A stretch of DNA of 64,000 nucleotides from Ostreiculturibacter nitratireducens (GTDB taxonomy: Bacteria > Pseudomonadota > Alphaproteobacteria > Rhodobacterales > Rhodobacteraceae). The notes under the pieces were generated by a model. It searched no databases. It saw only the letters and a program-made list of their open reading frames with translations, and was not told where the DNA came from. The stretch is from NCBI RefSeq assembly GCF_032670585.1, contig NZ_JAVQHL010000002.1, positions 186,001 through 250,000 on the forward strand, given 5' to 3'. Both the position numbers and the translations under genes were made by a program. Below, piece by piece: positions 17,357 through 25,385 of the stretch (its first letter is position 1; each line of letters begins with the position of its first letter).

Positions 17357-18163
17357 TCAGTATCCAAGCAGAAGCGCCGTCAGGGCCATGCTTCCCACGA
17401 TGATTCGCCACCAGCCGAACAGGGCGTAGCCGTGGCGGCTGACGTAGCCGAGAAGCCAGTTCACGACGAGCACGGCGACCACGAAAGCCGCGATGAAGCC
17501 GACGATGATCTCTCCCGCCGCCGCCCAGTCGAGCACGTCGCGGCTCTTGTAGATGTCGAAGGCGAAGGCACCCGCCATCGTCGGCATCGAGAGGAAGAAG
17601 GAGAACTCGGCCGCCGCCCGCTTGTCCGCGCCCATCGCAAGCGCGCCGACGATCGTCGCGCCTGACCGCGATACGCCCGGGATCATGGCGAGGCATTGAA
17701 CCACCCCGATCACGAATGCCATGCGCAGGGGGAAGTGGTCGGCCTCGTGGTAGCGCTGTTCGATCGGCAGTTCGTCCACGATCAGAAGAACGACGCCGCC
17801 GAGGATCAGCATCACGGCGATCAGCATCGGCGTCTCGAAGAGCACGGTCTTGATGATGTCATGTGCCAGCACGCCAACGACCATCGCCGGGAGGAAGGCG
17901 ATCAGGACCGAGGCGGCGAAGCGCCGCGCCTGCGGGTCGGTCGGGATGTTGCGCAGCGTCCGCATCAGGCGGTCGGCATAGATGCCGAGGATCGCAAGGA
18001 CCGCACCCAGCTGGATCACGACCTCGAAGGTCTTGCCCGCGCTGTGGAAACCCAGGAAATGCCCCGCAAGCAGGATGTGCCCGGTGGAAGAAACGGGGAT
18101 GAACTCCGTCAGCCCCTCGAGGATCCCGAGGATGAAAGCCGTGAATACCGCACCGTCTTCCAT
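17357..18163 (-). CDS. uppP: undecaprenyl-diphosphate phosphatase
   Basis: A 268-residue inner-membrane protein with about eight membrane segments that dephosphorylates undecaprenyl diphosphate to recycle the lipid carrier for cell-wall and polysaccharide synthesis; overexpression of the family gives bacitracin resistance. The catalytic segments LEGLTEFIPVSSTGHILL (residues about 16-33) and PGVSRSGATI (about 162-171) are both intact. Length is typical. It is separate from its neighbours by 72 bp upstream and 161 bp before gltD downstream. Confidence 0.97.
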   Translation of the reverse strand: MEDGAVFTAFILGILEGLTEFIPVSSTGHILLAGHFLGFHSAGKTFEVVIQLGAVLAILGIYADRLMRTLRNIPTDPQARRFAASVLIAFLPAMVVGVLAHDIIKTVLFETPMLIAVMLILGGVVLLIVDELPIEQRYHEADHFPLRMAFVIGVVQCLAMIPGVSRSGATIVGALAMGADKRAAAEFSFFLSMPTMAGAFAFDIYKSRDVLDWAAAGEIIVGFIAAFVVAVLVVNWLLGYVSRHGYALFGWWRIIVGSMALTALLLGY

Positions 18164-18235
18164 CTCGGCCCCTTGTCGTGCCTCAACACCGATGTCCCGA
18201 CGAGGCCGGGCTCAAACACGGCGAATCCTCAAATC

Positions 18236-19219
18236 TCACGTCCGCAGGTTCTTGGCCGAAGCCTTGATCGCCTCGTACTGGCCGCCCTTGCGGAAGCGCC
18301 AGAGGTAGTCGGGAAGCACCATCGCCATCGGCACCGGCGCGATTCCCAGCGCCTCGAAGCCCTTGGCGCCCTCGGCCACGACGTTGTCGCGCGCAAGGTT
18401 CTTCACCTGGTCGCGGGTCAGCATCCGGTTGGTGAAAATCCCCCCGGTGAGAGCCTGGAAGAGGTCGAACACGCCCGCCATGATCCGCGCGATCCCGAAC
18501 GGCAGGTTCAGAACCATGCGGCGCCGGTTGATGACGCGCAGCATGTCCGCCATGAGCGCGCGGAAGGTCTTCACCTCTGGGCCGCCGAGCTCGTAGATGC
18601 CGGGTTCCGCCTGACCGAGCACGCCCGCGAGCGCGGCCCTTGCCACGTCGTCGACATAGACCGGCTGGAACCGGGTCTCCGCCCCGACGACCGGAAGAAC
18701 CGGCCCGAGGCGCGACATGGACGCGAAGCGGTTGAAGAACTGGTCCTCCGGCCCGAAGACCACGGAGGGGCGCAGAATGACTGCGTTCGGATAGGCTTCG
18801 AGAACGCCCTTCTCGCCAGCGGCCTTCGTGCGCGCATACGCGCTCGGGCTTGTCGCATCGGCGCCGATCGCGGAAATATGCACGAGATGGCCAACGCCCT
18901 CTTCGGCCGCCAACCGGGCGACGCGTGTCGCGCCTTCGGCCTGCACGGAATCGAACGTGTTCTTGCCTTCGCACACCAGGACCCCGACGCAATTCACCAC
19001 CGCGTCCGCACCTTTCATCGCCGCGCGCACCCAGGCATCGTCTCGGATGTTGCACAGGATGGGTTCCACCTGCCCCACGACGCCGTAGGTCTTCACGAAC
19101 AGCGCCTCGTTCGGGCGCCGCACGGCGACACGGACGCGCCAGCCCTCCTTCGCCATCCGCCGCGCGACGTAGCGCCCGACGAACCCCGACCCGCCATAGA
19201 TCGTGACCAGCTTGGACAT
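18236..19219 (-). CDS. complex I NDUFA9-like NAD(P)-binding protein
   Basis: A 327-residue atypical short-chain dehydrogenase/reductase. The nucleotide-binding motif is IYGGSGFVGRYVARRM at the N-terminus; the region around RTKAAGE-GVLEAYPNAVILRPSVVFGPEDQFFNRFA resembles the NDUFA9 accessory subunit of mitochondrial complex I and its alphaproteobacterial homologues. The ATG at 19219 has AAGGAGG 8 nt upstream and replaces a longer frame to 19252. No nuo genes are in the window, so a role in complex I assembly or stability is inferred from the family; a plain epimerase-like enzyme is the alternative. Confidence 0.85.
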   Translation of the reverse strand: MSKLVTIYGGSGFVGRYVARRMAKEGWRVRVAVRRPNEALFVKTYGVVGQVEPILCNIRDDAWVRAAMKGADAVVNCVGVLVCEGKNTFDSVQAEGATRVARLAAEEGVGHLVHISAIGADATSPSAYARTKAAGEKGVLEAYPNAVILRPSVVFGPEDQFFNRFASMSRLGPVLPVVGAETRFQPVYVDDVARAALAGVLGQAEPGIYELGGPEVKTFRALMADMLRVINRRRMVLNLPFGIARIMAGVFDLFQALTGGIFTNRMLTRDQVKNLARDNVVAEGAKGFEALGIAPVPMAMVLPDYLWRFRKGGQYEAIKASAKNLRT

Positions 19220-19401
19220 TCGCTGTGCCTCCTTCGGTGACCCTGGCCTCAATAGCGAAGCGGCCTTGCGCGAACAAGCGGCAATCAGGGCCGGAAGGCC
19301 CCGAAGGCCGAACTGGTATCAGGCGAGGTCATGGCTGCGAAATTTTTCAGCCCCCGTTGACAGCACCCGGACAAGCCCGTATCTGACGCCGCACGACATC
19401 G

Positions 19402-19486
19402 GCCCAGATGGCGGAATTGGTAGACGCGCTGGTTTCAGGTACCAGTGCCGCAAGGCGTGGAGGTTCGAGTCCTCTTCTGGGCACCA
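19402..19486 (+). tRNA. tRNA-Leu(CAG)
   Basis: An 85-nt gene with encoded CCA. The acceptor arms GCCCAGA and TCTGGGC pair, the anticodon stem CTGGT/ACCAG encloses the loop TTCAGGT giving anticodon CAG, a long variable arm (TGCCGCAAGGCGT) marks it as class II, and the T arm is GGAGG-TTCGAGT-CCTCT. It reads CUG leucine codons, the main leucine codon at this GC content. Confidence 0.97.
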
Positions 19487-20082
19487 AAATCCCCTTTAAC
19501 AGGATTGTCCGTCGAGATCGAGTTGGCCAAATGTCGGCCAGCTCGACGGCGACTTCGCGCCAGGTAGCTTTCAACCGCGCAGGCTGAAACCGATTCGCCT
19601 CCCACAATCTGCGCGGCGGAAAAGGCCGTCCGGCTTCCGTTCACTGCAAGGTTCGGTCTGGGTGCGATTGAATTCACTCGGTCTCGCGCTCCTTTCGCGC
19701 GATCGTTTGGTGTGGCGGACCGAGCTTCAGAAAGACGCGCCGCAAAAGAAACACGAGGGCCGTGCCGGCCTTCGCCCGTTGGCGCGTCACCTGACGGCTC
19801 GAACGAGATCCCCTTTGCCCGGGGCGCCGGCTCACCGAAAGGCGCAATGCCGCGGGCCGGATTCATCGCTTGACGGAAAAACACCCCATCAGGCCGACTT
19901 CAACCTGCCGATGCCCCAAGCGGTGGCGGCGTAGCCAAGGCGGAAAAACACCTGCAAGACGCCCGGAACGTGTTCCGATAAACCGCACCACCTCTGTTTT
20001 CTTCACATTCGGGTTTCACGGCCTCTCAACGCTGCCGGCCGGTGAGCGCGAAAGGCTGTCGGAGGCCGGTCCGGGCGGCTCC
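19487..20082 (+). other. 596-bp stretch without a convincing gene
   Basis: The longest non-coding interval in the window, between tRNA-Leu and a minus-strand membrane protein. Frames that cross it lack ribosome-binding sites and family-like sequence. It contains a hairpin (CCGTCGAG ... CTCGACGG, 19509-19550, with an inner TGGCC/GGCCA pair), a 12-nt direct repeat CGGAAAAACACC at 19874-19885 and 19941-19952, and a palindrome CGGAACGTGTTCCG at 19964-19977. It does not match tmRNA, RNase P RNA, 6S or SRP RNA as far as I can see. Confidence 0.6.
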
Positions 20083-20502
20083 TCAAGCGAAAGCCAGCAC
20101 AGCGAAGATGATTGCGGTCGAGGTTCCCGCGAAGGCGATCCGGCTCAGAGTCCGCATCCGCTTCGGGTCCGGGGGGCGCCTTTCCGCCGCTGCGCGTGCG
20201 CGGATCATCGACATGAGCGACACGATCCCGAGAACTACAGCGGCGCCGAGGAGCTTCACGTAGAACTCCCAGCCGAGCGCCAGCGTTCCCGGCCCGACAG
20301 CGATCATCAGGACTCCCGTGATCCAAAGGAGCACGATTGCGCCGAGCCCCATCCGAGCGAGGACGCCCATCACCTCCGGCACAATGGGCGGAGGCGGCGC
20401 GCCGAGGCGCGCGACGCGCCGCATAAGCACGGCATTGCCGATAGACGCGGCACCACCGGCCAGAAGACAGAAAAGATGAACGATTTTCAAAGCCGCGAAC
20501 AT
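20083..20502 (-). CDS. integral membrane protein of unknown function
   Basis: A 139-residue protein with four predicted membrane helices: about residues 4-24 (IVHLFCLLAGGAASIGNAVL), 51-72 (GLGAIVLLWITGVLMIAVG), 78-98 (YVKLLGAAVVLGIVSLMSM) and 118-138. The pattern of four helices with a His in the first recalls small DUF-type haem or quinone-site membrane proteins, but no assignment is made. The start at 20502 has GGAGG 8 nt upstream; a longer frame to 20544 lacks one. Divergent from the RNase D gene with 116 bp between starts. Confidence 0.75.
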   Translation of the reverse strand: MFAALKIVHLFCLLAGGAASIGNAVLMRRVARLGAPPPPIVPEVMGVLARMGLGAIVLLWITGVLMIAVGPGTLALGWEFYVKLLGAAVVLGIVSLMSMIRARAAAERRPPDPKRMRTLSRIAFAGTSTAIIFAVLAFA

Positions 20503-20618
20503 GCGCGATTCCTCCCTGTTTCCCGGCAGACTAGCATGACCCACAATGGATTGAGTTGCGGTTAATGCGTCCAGCCACTATTGCCTCGGCAACACGGCAT
20601 CGTGCGGAAGGCTTCCTC

Positions 20619-21233
20619 ATGACGGTACATCTTCACCAGAACGACCTTCCCGACGGGCTCGACCTCGGCTCCGTCGTGGCCATCGACACCGAGACCATGG
20701 GGCTGAACCCGGCTCGGGACAGGCTGTGCCTCGTCCAGCTCTCCGCGGGCGACGGTGACGCTCATCTCGTCCAGATCTCGCGGAGCCAGACCGCGGCGCC
20801 GAACCTCGCCCGGCTTCTCTCGAATCCCGAGGTCCTGAAGCTCTTCCACTTCGGCCGCTTCGACATCGCGGTGCTGAAGGCGACGTTCGGCGTGACCACC
20901 GCCCCCGTCTACTGCACCAAGATCGCGTCCAAGCTGATCCGCACCTTCACGGACAAGCACGGCCTCAAGTACCTGCTCATGGACCTCCTGAACGTCGACA
21001 TCTCGAAGCAGCAGCAAACCTCCGACTGGGGCGCAGAGAAGCTGACCGAGGCGCAGAAGGACTACGCCGCCTCCGACGTTCTGTACCTGCATCGCCTCAA
21101 GTCCGAACTCGACGCTCGCCTCGCCCGAGAGGAGCGGACGGACCTCGCCCAGCGGATCTTCGAATTCCTCCCAACCCGCGCCGAGCTCGACCTTCTCGGC
21201 TGGGACGACGCTTCCGATATCTACCAGCACTGA
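20619..21233 (+). CDS. short ribonuclease D (DEDDy 3'-5' exonuclease)
   Basis: A 204-residue exonuclease that would trim 3' ends of tRNA or other RNA. The three exonuclease motifs are seen in AIDTETMGL, FHFGRFDIAVL and YAASDVLYLHRL (Tyr-x3-Asp). It lacks the HRDC domains of E. coli RNase D (375 residues), the short form usual in alphaproteobacteria. The ATG at 20619 follows GGAAGG. Its stop overlaps the kdsD start by one base (TGATG), placing it at the head of the kdsD-lptCAB run. Confidence 0.92.
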   Translation: MTVHLHQNDLPDGLDLGSVVAIDTETMGLNPARDRLCLVQLSAGDGDAHLVQISRSQTAAPNLARLLSNPEVLKLFHFGRFDIAVLKATFGVTTAPVYCTKIASKLIRTFTDKHGLKYLLMDLLNVDISKQQQTSDWGAEKLTEAQKDYAASDVLYLHRLKSELDARLAREERTDLAQRIFEFLPTRAELDLLGWDDASDIYQH

Positions 21234-22201
21234 TGAGCGATACCGACAAATTCCTTTCGACAGCCCGCCGCGTGATCGGCATCGAGGCGCGCGGGCTCGC
21301 GGCGCTGTCCGAAAGCCTTGGCGACAGTTTCGCCGAGGCCGTCGCGCTGATCCTCGACGCGCGCGGGCGCGTGATCGTCTCCGGCATGGGCAAATCGGGC
21401 CACATCGCCCGCAAGATCGCGGCGACGCTCGCCTCGACCGGCACGCCCGCGCAATACGTCCACCCGGCGGAGGCCAGCCACGGCGACCTCGGGATGGTGA
21501 CGGCCGAGGACGTGGCGCTCGTCCTGTCGAACTCGGGCGAGACGGCGGAACTTGCGGACATCATCGCCTATACGCGCCGCTTCTCGATCCCGCTGATCGG
21601 CGTGGCGAGCCGCCCGGCATCGACGCTTCTGCGGCAGTCGGACGTCGCGATCGTCCTTCCCCAGGCCGAGGAAGCCTGCGGAACCGGCGTCGTGCCCACG
21701 ACCTCGACGACGATGACGCTCGCGCTTGGCGACGCGCTCGCCGTCGCGCTCATGGAACATCGCCAGTTCACGCCGGAACACTTCCGCACGTTCCATCCCG
21801 GCGGCCGCCTCGGCGCGCGCCTGTCCACGGTGCGCGACCTGATGCACGGCGGTCCCGCCATCCCGCTCGTCACCGTGACGACGCCCATGAGCGAAGCCCT
21901 GCTCACGATCAGCCAGAAGGGCTTCGGCGTGGTTGGCGTCACCGATGCGGATGGTAGACTTGTGGGCATCGTCACCGACGGCGACCTCCGCCGCCATATG
22001 GAGGGGCTTCTGTCGCTGACCGTCGAGGAAGTGATGACCCGCAATCCCCGCACCATCGCGCCTGGGGCGCTCGCCGAAACGGCGGTGGCTCTCATGAACG
22101 AGAAGAAGATCACCTGCCTCTTCGCGGTCGAGCCCGAGGGCGACGGGCGGGCCTTGGGCATCATTCACATCCACGATTGCCTGCGCGCCGGCGTGGTCTG
22201 A
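21233..22201 (+). CDS. kdsD: arabinose-5-phosphate isomerase
   Basis: A 322-residue enzyme that converts ribulose-5-phosphate to arabinose-5-phosphate, the first committed precursor of Kdo for LPS or capsule. An N-terminal SIS sugar-isomerase domain (about 40-175; GMGKSGHIARKIAATLASTG and SNSGETAE motifs) is followed by a pair of CBS domains (about 205-320). Coupled to RNase D upstream and followed 4 bp later by lptC, tying Kdo synthesis to LPS export. The symbol kpsF would be used if the product is capsule-specific. Confidence 0.96.
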   Translation: MSDTDKFLSTARRVIGIEARGLAALSESLGDSFAEAVALILDARGRVIVSGMGKSGHIARKIAATLASTGTPAQYVHPAEASHGDLGMVTAEDVALVLSNSGETAELADIIAYTRRFSIPLIGVASRPASTLLRQSDVAIVLPQAEEACGTGVVPTTSTTMTLALGDALAVALMEHRQFTPEHFRTFHPGGRLGARLSTVRDLMHGGPAIPLVTVTTPMSEALLTISQKGFGVVGVTDADGRLVGIVTDGDLRRHMEGLLSLTVEEVMTRNPRTIAPGALAETAVALMNEKKITCLFAVEPEGDGRALGIIHIHDCLRAGVV

Positions 22202-22205
22202 ACCC

Positions 22206-22826
22206 GTGGCGGGCTTCACCGACATCCACACCAAGCTGGTTTTCTGGCTGAAGATCCTGCTGCCCCTCGGCGCATTGGCGATCCTTTCGACGCTCTTTCT
22301 GCTGTCGCGGTCGATCGACCCGGAAGACGCGATCCCCTACGCCGAAGTCGACGTCGAGGAACTGGCCAGGGAACAGCGCCTGTCGGCACCGGAATACGCC
22401 GGCGTCACGACCGACGGCGCCGCGGTGACGGTCACCGCCGCGGCCGCGCGCCCCGATGCGCAGGATTCCCGCCGCGTCAGCGCCACGGGCATCCACGCCG
22501 TGATGGACACGGCGAACAGCCTCAAGGCCGTGCTTTCCGCCGCCGAAGGCGTGATCGACACCGGTGCGTCGATGCTGACGCTGTCCGGCAGCGTCGATAT
22601 CTCCACCTCCACCGGCTATCACGTCGCCGCCCCGCATGTGACCTCCGCGCTCGACCGGACCGAGGTCATCGCCGATGGTCCCCTCGCGGCCGAGGCGCCT
22701 TATGGAAAGCTGGAGGCAGGTTCGATGGAACTGCGCGCCGATCCCGAAGCCGAAGGCGGGAACGTTCTTATTTTCAAGGATGGCGTCAAGCTGGTATACG
22801 AGCCCGAAACCGAGGAAGCTCCATGA
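22206..22826 (+). CDS. lptC: LPS export periplasmic anchor protein LptC
   Basis: A 206-residue bitopic protein with one N-terminal membrane helix (about 14-34, FWLKILLPLGALAILSTLFLL) and a periplasmic beta-jellyroll (VSATGIHAVMDTANSLKAVLS, MLTLSGSVDISTSTGYHV) that passes LPS from the LptBFG transporter to LptA. The start is GTG at 22206, 4 bp after kdsD, and the 3' end overlaps lptA by 4 bp. Sequence is divergent in this family; the call rests on topology, length and position. Confidence 0.92.
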   Translation: MAGFTDIHTKLVFWLKILLPLGALAILSTLFLLSRSIDPEDAIPYAEVDVEELAREQRLSAPEYAGVTTDGAAVTVTAAAARPDAQDSRRVSATGIHAVMDTANSLKAVLSAAEGVIDTGASMLTLSGSVDISTSTGYHVAAPHVTSALDRTEVIADGPLAAEAPYGKLEAGSMELRADPEAEGGNVLIFKDGVKLVYEPETEEAP

Positions 22827-23314
22827 TCCGTGCCATCGCCGCCCTCTGTGTTTTCGTCCTCACGGCGCTTCCCGCGCTCGCGCAGGGCACCGGCGTCTCC
22901 TTCGGCGGCATCCGGGCGGACACGACCCAGCCGGTCGAGGTCTCTGCCGACCAGCTCGCCGTGAACCAGAACGACGGCACGGCCACGTTCACCGGCAACG
23001 TCATCGTCGGCCAGGGCGAGATGCGGCTTTCGGCGGCCGAGGTCCGGGTGGAATACGCCACGGGCGATCAGCGCAAGATCGAGCGGCTGCACGCCACCGG
23101 CGGGGTGACGCTCGTTTCCGGCGCCGATGCGGCGGAGGCGGCGGAGGCCGTCTACACGATCGACACCGGTGTCGTCGTCATGACGGGCTCGGTGCTTCTC
23201 ACGCAGGGGCAAAGCGCGATTTCGGGCGAAAAGCTCACCGTGGACCTCAAGTCGGGCACCGGCGTCATGGAAGGCCGGGTGCGGACGATCCTGCAAACAG
23301 GCGGGGGCGACTGA
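22823..23314 (+). CDS. lptA: LPS transport periplasmic protein LptA
   Basis: A 163-residue periplasmic protein with a Sec signal peptide (about residues 1-20, ending ALAQG). The mature OstA/LptA beta-jellyroll has the typical VSADQLAVNQNDGTATFTGN start and repeated strand pattern. Molecules stack to bridge the periplasm for LPS. It overlaps lptC by 4 bp and lptB by 3 bp (ATGA), so lptC-lptA-lptB are translationally coupled. Confidence 0.95.
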   Translation: MIRAIAALCVFVLTALPALAQGTGVSFGGIRADTTQPVEVSADQLAVNQNDGTATFTGNVIVGQGEMRLSAAEVRVEYATGDQRKIERLHATGGVTLVSGADAAEAAEAVYTIDTGVVVMTGSVLLTQGQSAISGEKLTVDLKSGTGVMEGRVRTILQTGGGD

Positions 23315-24075
23315 TGGCCGCGAAACCCGAACTTACCGTCGCAGAGGGTGACGGCGGCCTCCAGGTCAAGGGCCTGCGCAAGTCCTACCGCCGCCGGCCG
23401 GTGATCCGTGACGTGTCGATGGAACTGCACCGCGGCGAGGTCGTCGCGCTCCTCGGCCCCAACGGCTCGGGCAAGACCACCTGCTTCTACTGCATCGCGG
23501 GCCTCATCACGCCGGAGGGCGGCGAGGTCCTGATCGACGGGCGCGATGTCACGACCCTTCCGATGTATCGCCGCGCACGGCTCGGCATCGGCTACCTTCC
23601 GCAGGAAGTCTCGATCTTCCGTGGCCTGTCGGTCGAGGACAACATCCTCGCCGTGCTCGAGATCCGGATTTCGGACCCCCACAAGCGGCGCGAACGCCTG
23701 GAAGAACTCCTCTCGGAGTTCTCGATCACGCACCTCCGCCGGGCTCCCGCGCTATCGCTTTCAGGCGGGGAACGGCGCCGGGCCGAAATCGCCCGCTGCC
23801 TGGCGGCCGACCCGAAATACCTCCTCCTGGACGAACCATTCGCTGGCGTCGATCCGATCGCCGTTGGCGAGATTCGCCACCTTGTCCAAGACCTGAAATC
23901 TCGCGGTATCGGGGTGCTCATCACCGACCACAACGTGCGGGAAACCTTGGAAATCGTCGACCGCGCCAATATTTTGCACGATGGCAAGGTGCTGATGAGC
24001 GGCACCGCGGAAGAGGTCGTGCGGGACGAAAACGTCCGCAGGGTTTATCTGGGCCAGAGCTTCCGCATCTCCTGA
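23314..24075 (+). CDS. lptB: LPS export ABC transporter ATP-binding protein LptB
   Basis: A 253-residue ATPase that drives LPS extraction with LptF and LptG (not in this window). Walker A is GPNGSGKTT, the signature is LSGGERRRAEIARCL, Walker B is YLLLDEPFAGVDP and the switch His is in ITDHNVRETL. The ATG at 23314 overlaps the lptA stop; a longer frame upstream is coding sequence of lptC and lptA in another phase. The gene ends the lpt block. Confidence 0.98.
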   Translation: MAAKPELTVAEGDGGLQVKGLRKSYRRRPVIRDVSMELHRGEVVALLGPNGSGKTTCFYCIAGLITPEGGEVLIDGRDVTTLPMYRRARLGIGYLPQEVSIFRGLSVEDNILAVLEIRISDPHKRRERLEELLSEFSITHLRRAPALSLSGGERRRAEIARCLAADPKYLLLDEPFAGVDPIAVGEIRHLVQDLKSRGIGVLITDHNVRETLEIVDRANILHDGKVLMSGTAEEVVRDENVRRVYLGQSFRIS

Positions 24076-24307
24076 CCCCACGCGCCCGAGGCGCAAAGGA
24101 TGCCATTGACATCGCATTGGTATCTGTCACCAAATACGGAAAATGCACGCGCAAACAGTCATCGCCAGAGTGCCCAAGAAGGAAGGTTTCCAAAACGGAT
24201 CCTTTTCACGCGCCTGCAAGGAAAACCGCCCCAAAAACAATACCCAGATCTCGACCGGCACGCCGTCTCGGCGTCCATTCGGGATCGACTGAACCGAAGG
24301 AGGAGAC

Positions 24308-24880
24308 ATGCGGTATCAGATCAGCGGCAAGCACATCGACGTTGGTGAGGCGCTCCAGACGCATGTGAAATCGGAACTGGGCGAAACCGTCGAGAAGTAC
24401 GCCCAGCGCCCGACCGAGGCCGTGGTCGTCTTTTCCCGCAACGGCCACGAATACATCTGCGAGGCGACGATTCACCTGTCGACCGGGCTCACCGTATCCG
24501 CGAAGGGTCACGCGACCGAAGTCTACGCCGCCTTCGAAGGCTGCCGCGAAAAGATGGACAAACAGATGCGCCGCCACAAGCGCAGGCTGCGCGATCACCA
24601 CAAGGAGCGCACCGGGCCGGTTGAATTTGCCGAAGCCCCCATGTATGTCCTCGCCGCAAGCGAAGAGACCGAGGATTCGGAGACCGACAGCCTTCAGCCG
24701 CTCATCATCGCCGAGATGGGAACCAAGATTCCCTCCCTTTCGGTTGGCGAAGCGGTGATGCAGATGGAGCTGTCCGGGTCGCCGCTTCTGGTTTTTCGTA
24801 ACGAGAAACATGGCAGGGTGAACGTTGTTCACCGCCGTGACGATGGTAACGTCGGCTGGATCGACCCGTCGATCGGCTAA
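24308..24880 (+). CDS. hpf: ribosome hibernation-promoting factor, long form
   Basis: A 190-residue protein. The N-terminal domain (about 1-100, MRYQISGKHIDVGEALQTHV) binds the 30S decoding centre in stationary phase; the C-terminal domain (about 130-188) with the SVGEAVMQMELSGSPLLVFRN segment dimerises 70S ribosomes to 100S, which marks the long form. GGAGGAG lies just before the ATG. It follows lptB after 232 bp and precedes ptsN. A TTGACA at 24106-24111 upstream may be part of a promoter but no convincing -10 accompanies it. Confidence 0.95.
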   Translation: MRYQISGKHIDVGEALQTHVKSELGETVEKYAQRPTEAVVVFSRNGHEYICEATIHLSTGLTVSAKGHATEVYAAFEGCREKMDKQMRRHKRRLRDHHKERTGPVEFAEAPMYVLAASEETEDSETDSLQPLIIAEMGTKIPSLSVGEAVMQMELSGSPLLVFRNEKHGRVNVVHRRDDGNVGWIDPSIG

Positions 24881-24917
24881 CAAAGCGCCCGGCAGGGGCG
24901 CAGGGCAGTAAGGGCTG

Positions 24918-25382
24918 ATGGATCTTTCGAGCTTGCTTAAGCCGGCCGCCGTCAAGGTGGTCGGCAGTGCCACCAGCAAGAAGCGCCTGTTCCAGGATCT
25001 GGGCGAGGTTGCGCGTGACGTCTACGGGATGAACGCGGCCGACACCATCGATGCGCTTCAGGAACGCGAAAGCCTGGGACCCACTGCGGTCGGACATGGC
25101 GTCGCGCTTCCGCATGCGCGGATCCACGGCCTCGACCAGATCGTCGGAATCTTCTTCCGTCTCGACAAGCCCCTCGATTTCGACGCGGCCGACCGCCAGC
25201 CGGTGGACCTCGTCTTCGCGCTCTTCGCGCCGAAGGATTCGGGGGTCGAACACCTGAAGGCGCTCGCGGCCGTGTCGCGCACAATGCGCAATGCCGACGT
25301 CTGCGCGAAGCTCAGGGCGAATTCCGATCCGGCGGCGCTTCATGCCGTCCTGACCGAATCGCGGACGCACCAAGCTGCCTGA
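24918..25382 (+). CDS. ptsN: PTS IIA-like nitrogen-regulatory protein PtsN
   Basis: A 154-residue EIIA-Ntr protein of the nitrogen phosphotransferase relay, which accepts phosphate from NPr and regulates partners such as K+ transport and stress pathways. The phospho-acceptor His66 is in GHGVALPHARIHG. It lies 37 bp after hpf. In E. coli the order is lptA-lptB-rpoN-hpf-ptsN; here rpoN is absent between lptB and hpf. Confidence 0.95.
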   Translation: MDLSSLLKPAAVKVVGSATSKKRLFQDLGEVARDVYGMNAADTIDALQERESLGPTAVGHGVALPHARIHGLDQIVGIFFRLDKPLDFDAADRQPVDLVFALFAPKDSGVEHLKALAAVSRTMRNADVCAKLRANSDPAALHAVLTESRTHQAA

Positions 25383-25385
25383 CGC

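Noticed and set aside
19435..19884. 149-codon minus-strand frame ending in KRTRTSTPCGTGT
   Set aside because: That C-terminus is the familiar translation of the complement of a tRNA-Leu gene, a well-known annotation artefact.
24101..24140. Possible sigma-54 or sigma-70 promoter upstream of hpf
   Set aside because: TTGACA is present but no -10 at proper spacing and no TGGCAC-N5-TTGCA pattern.
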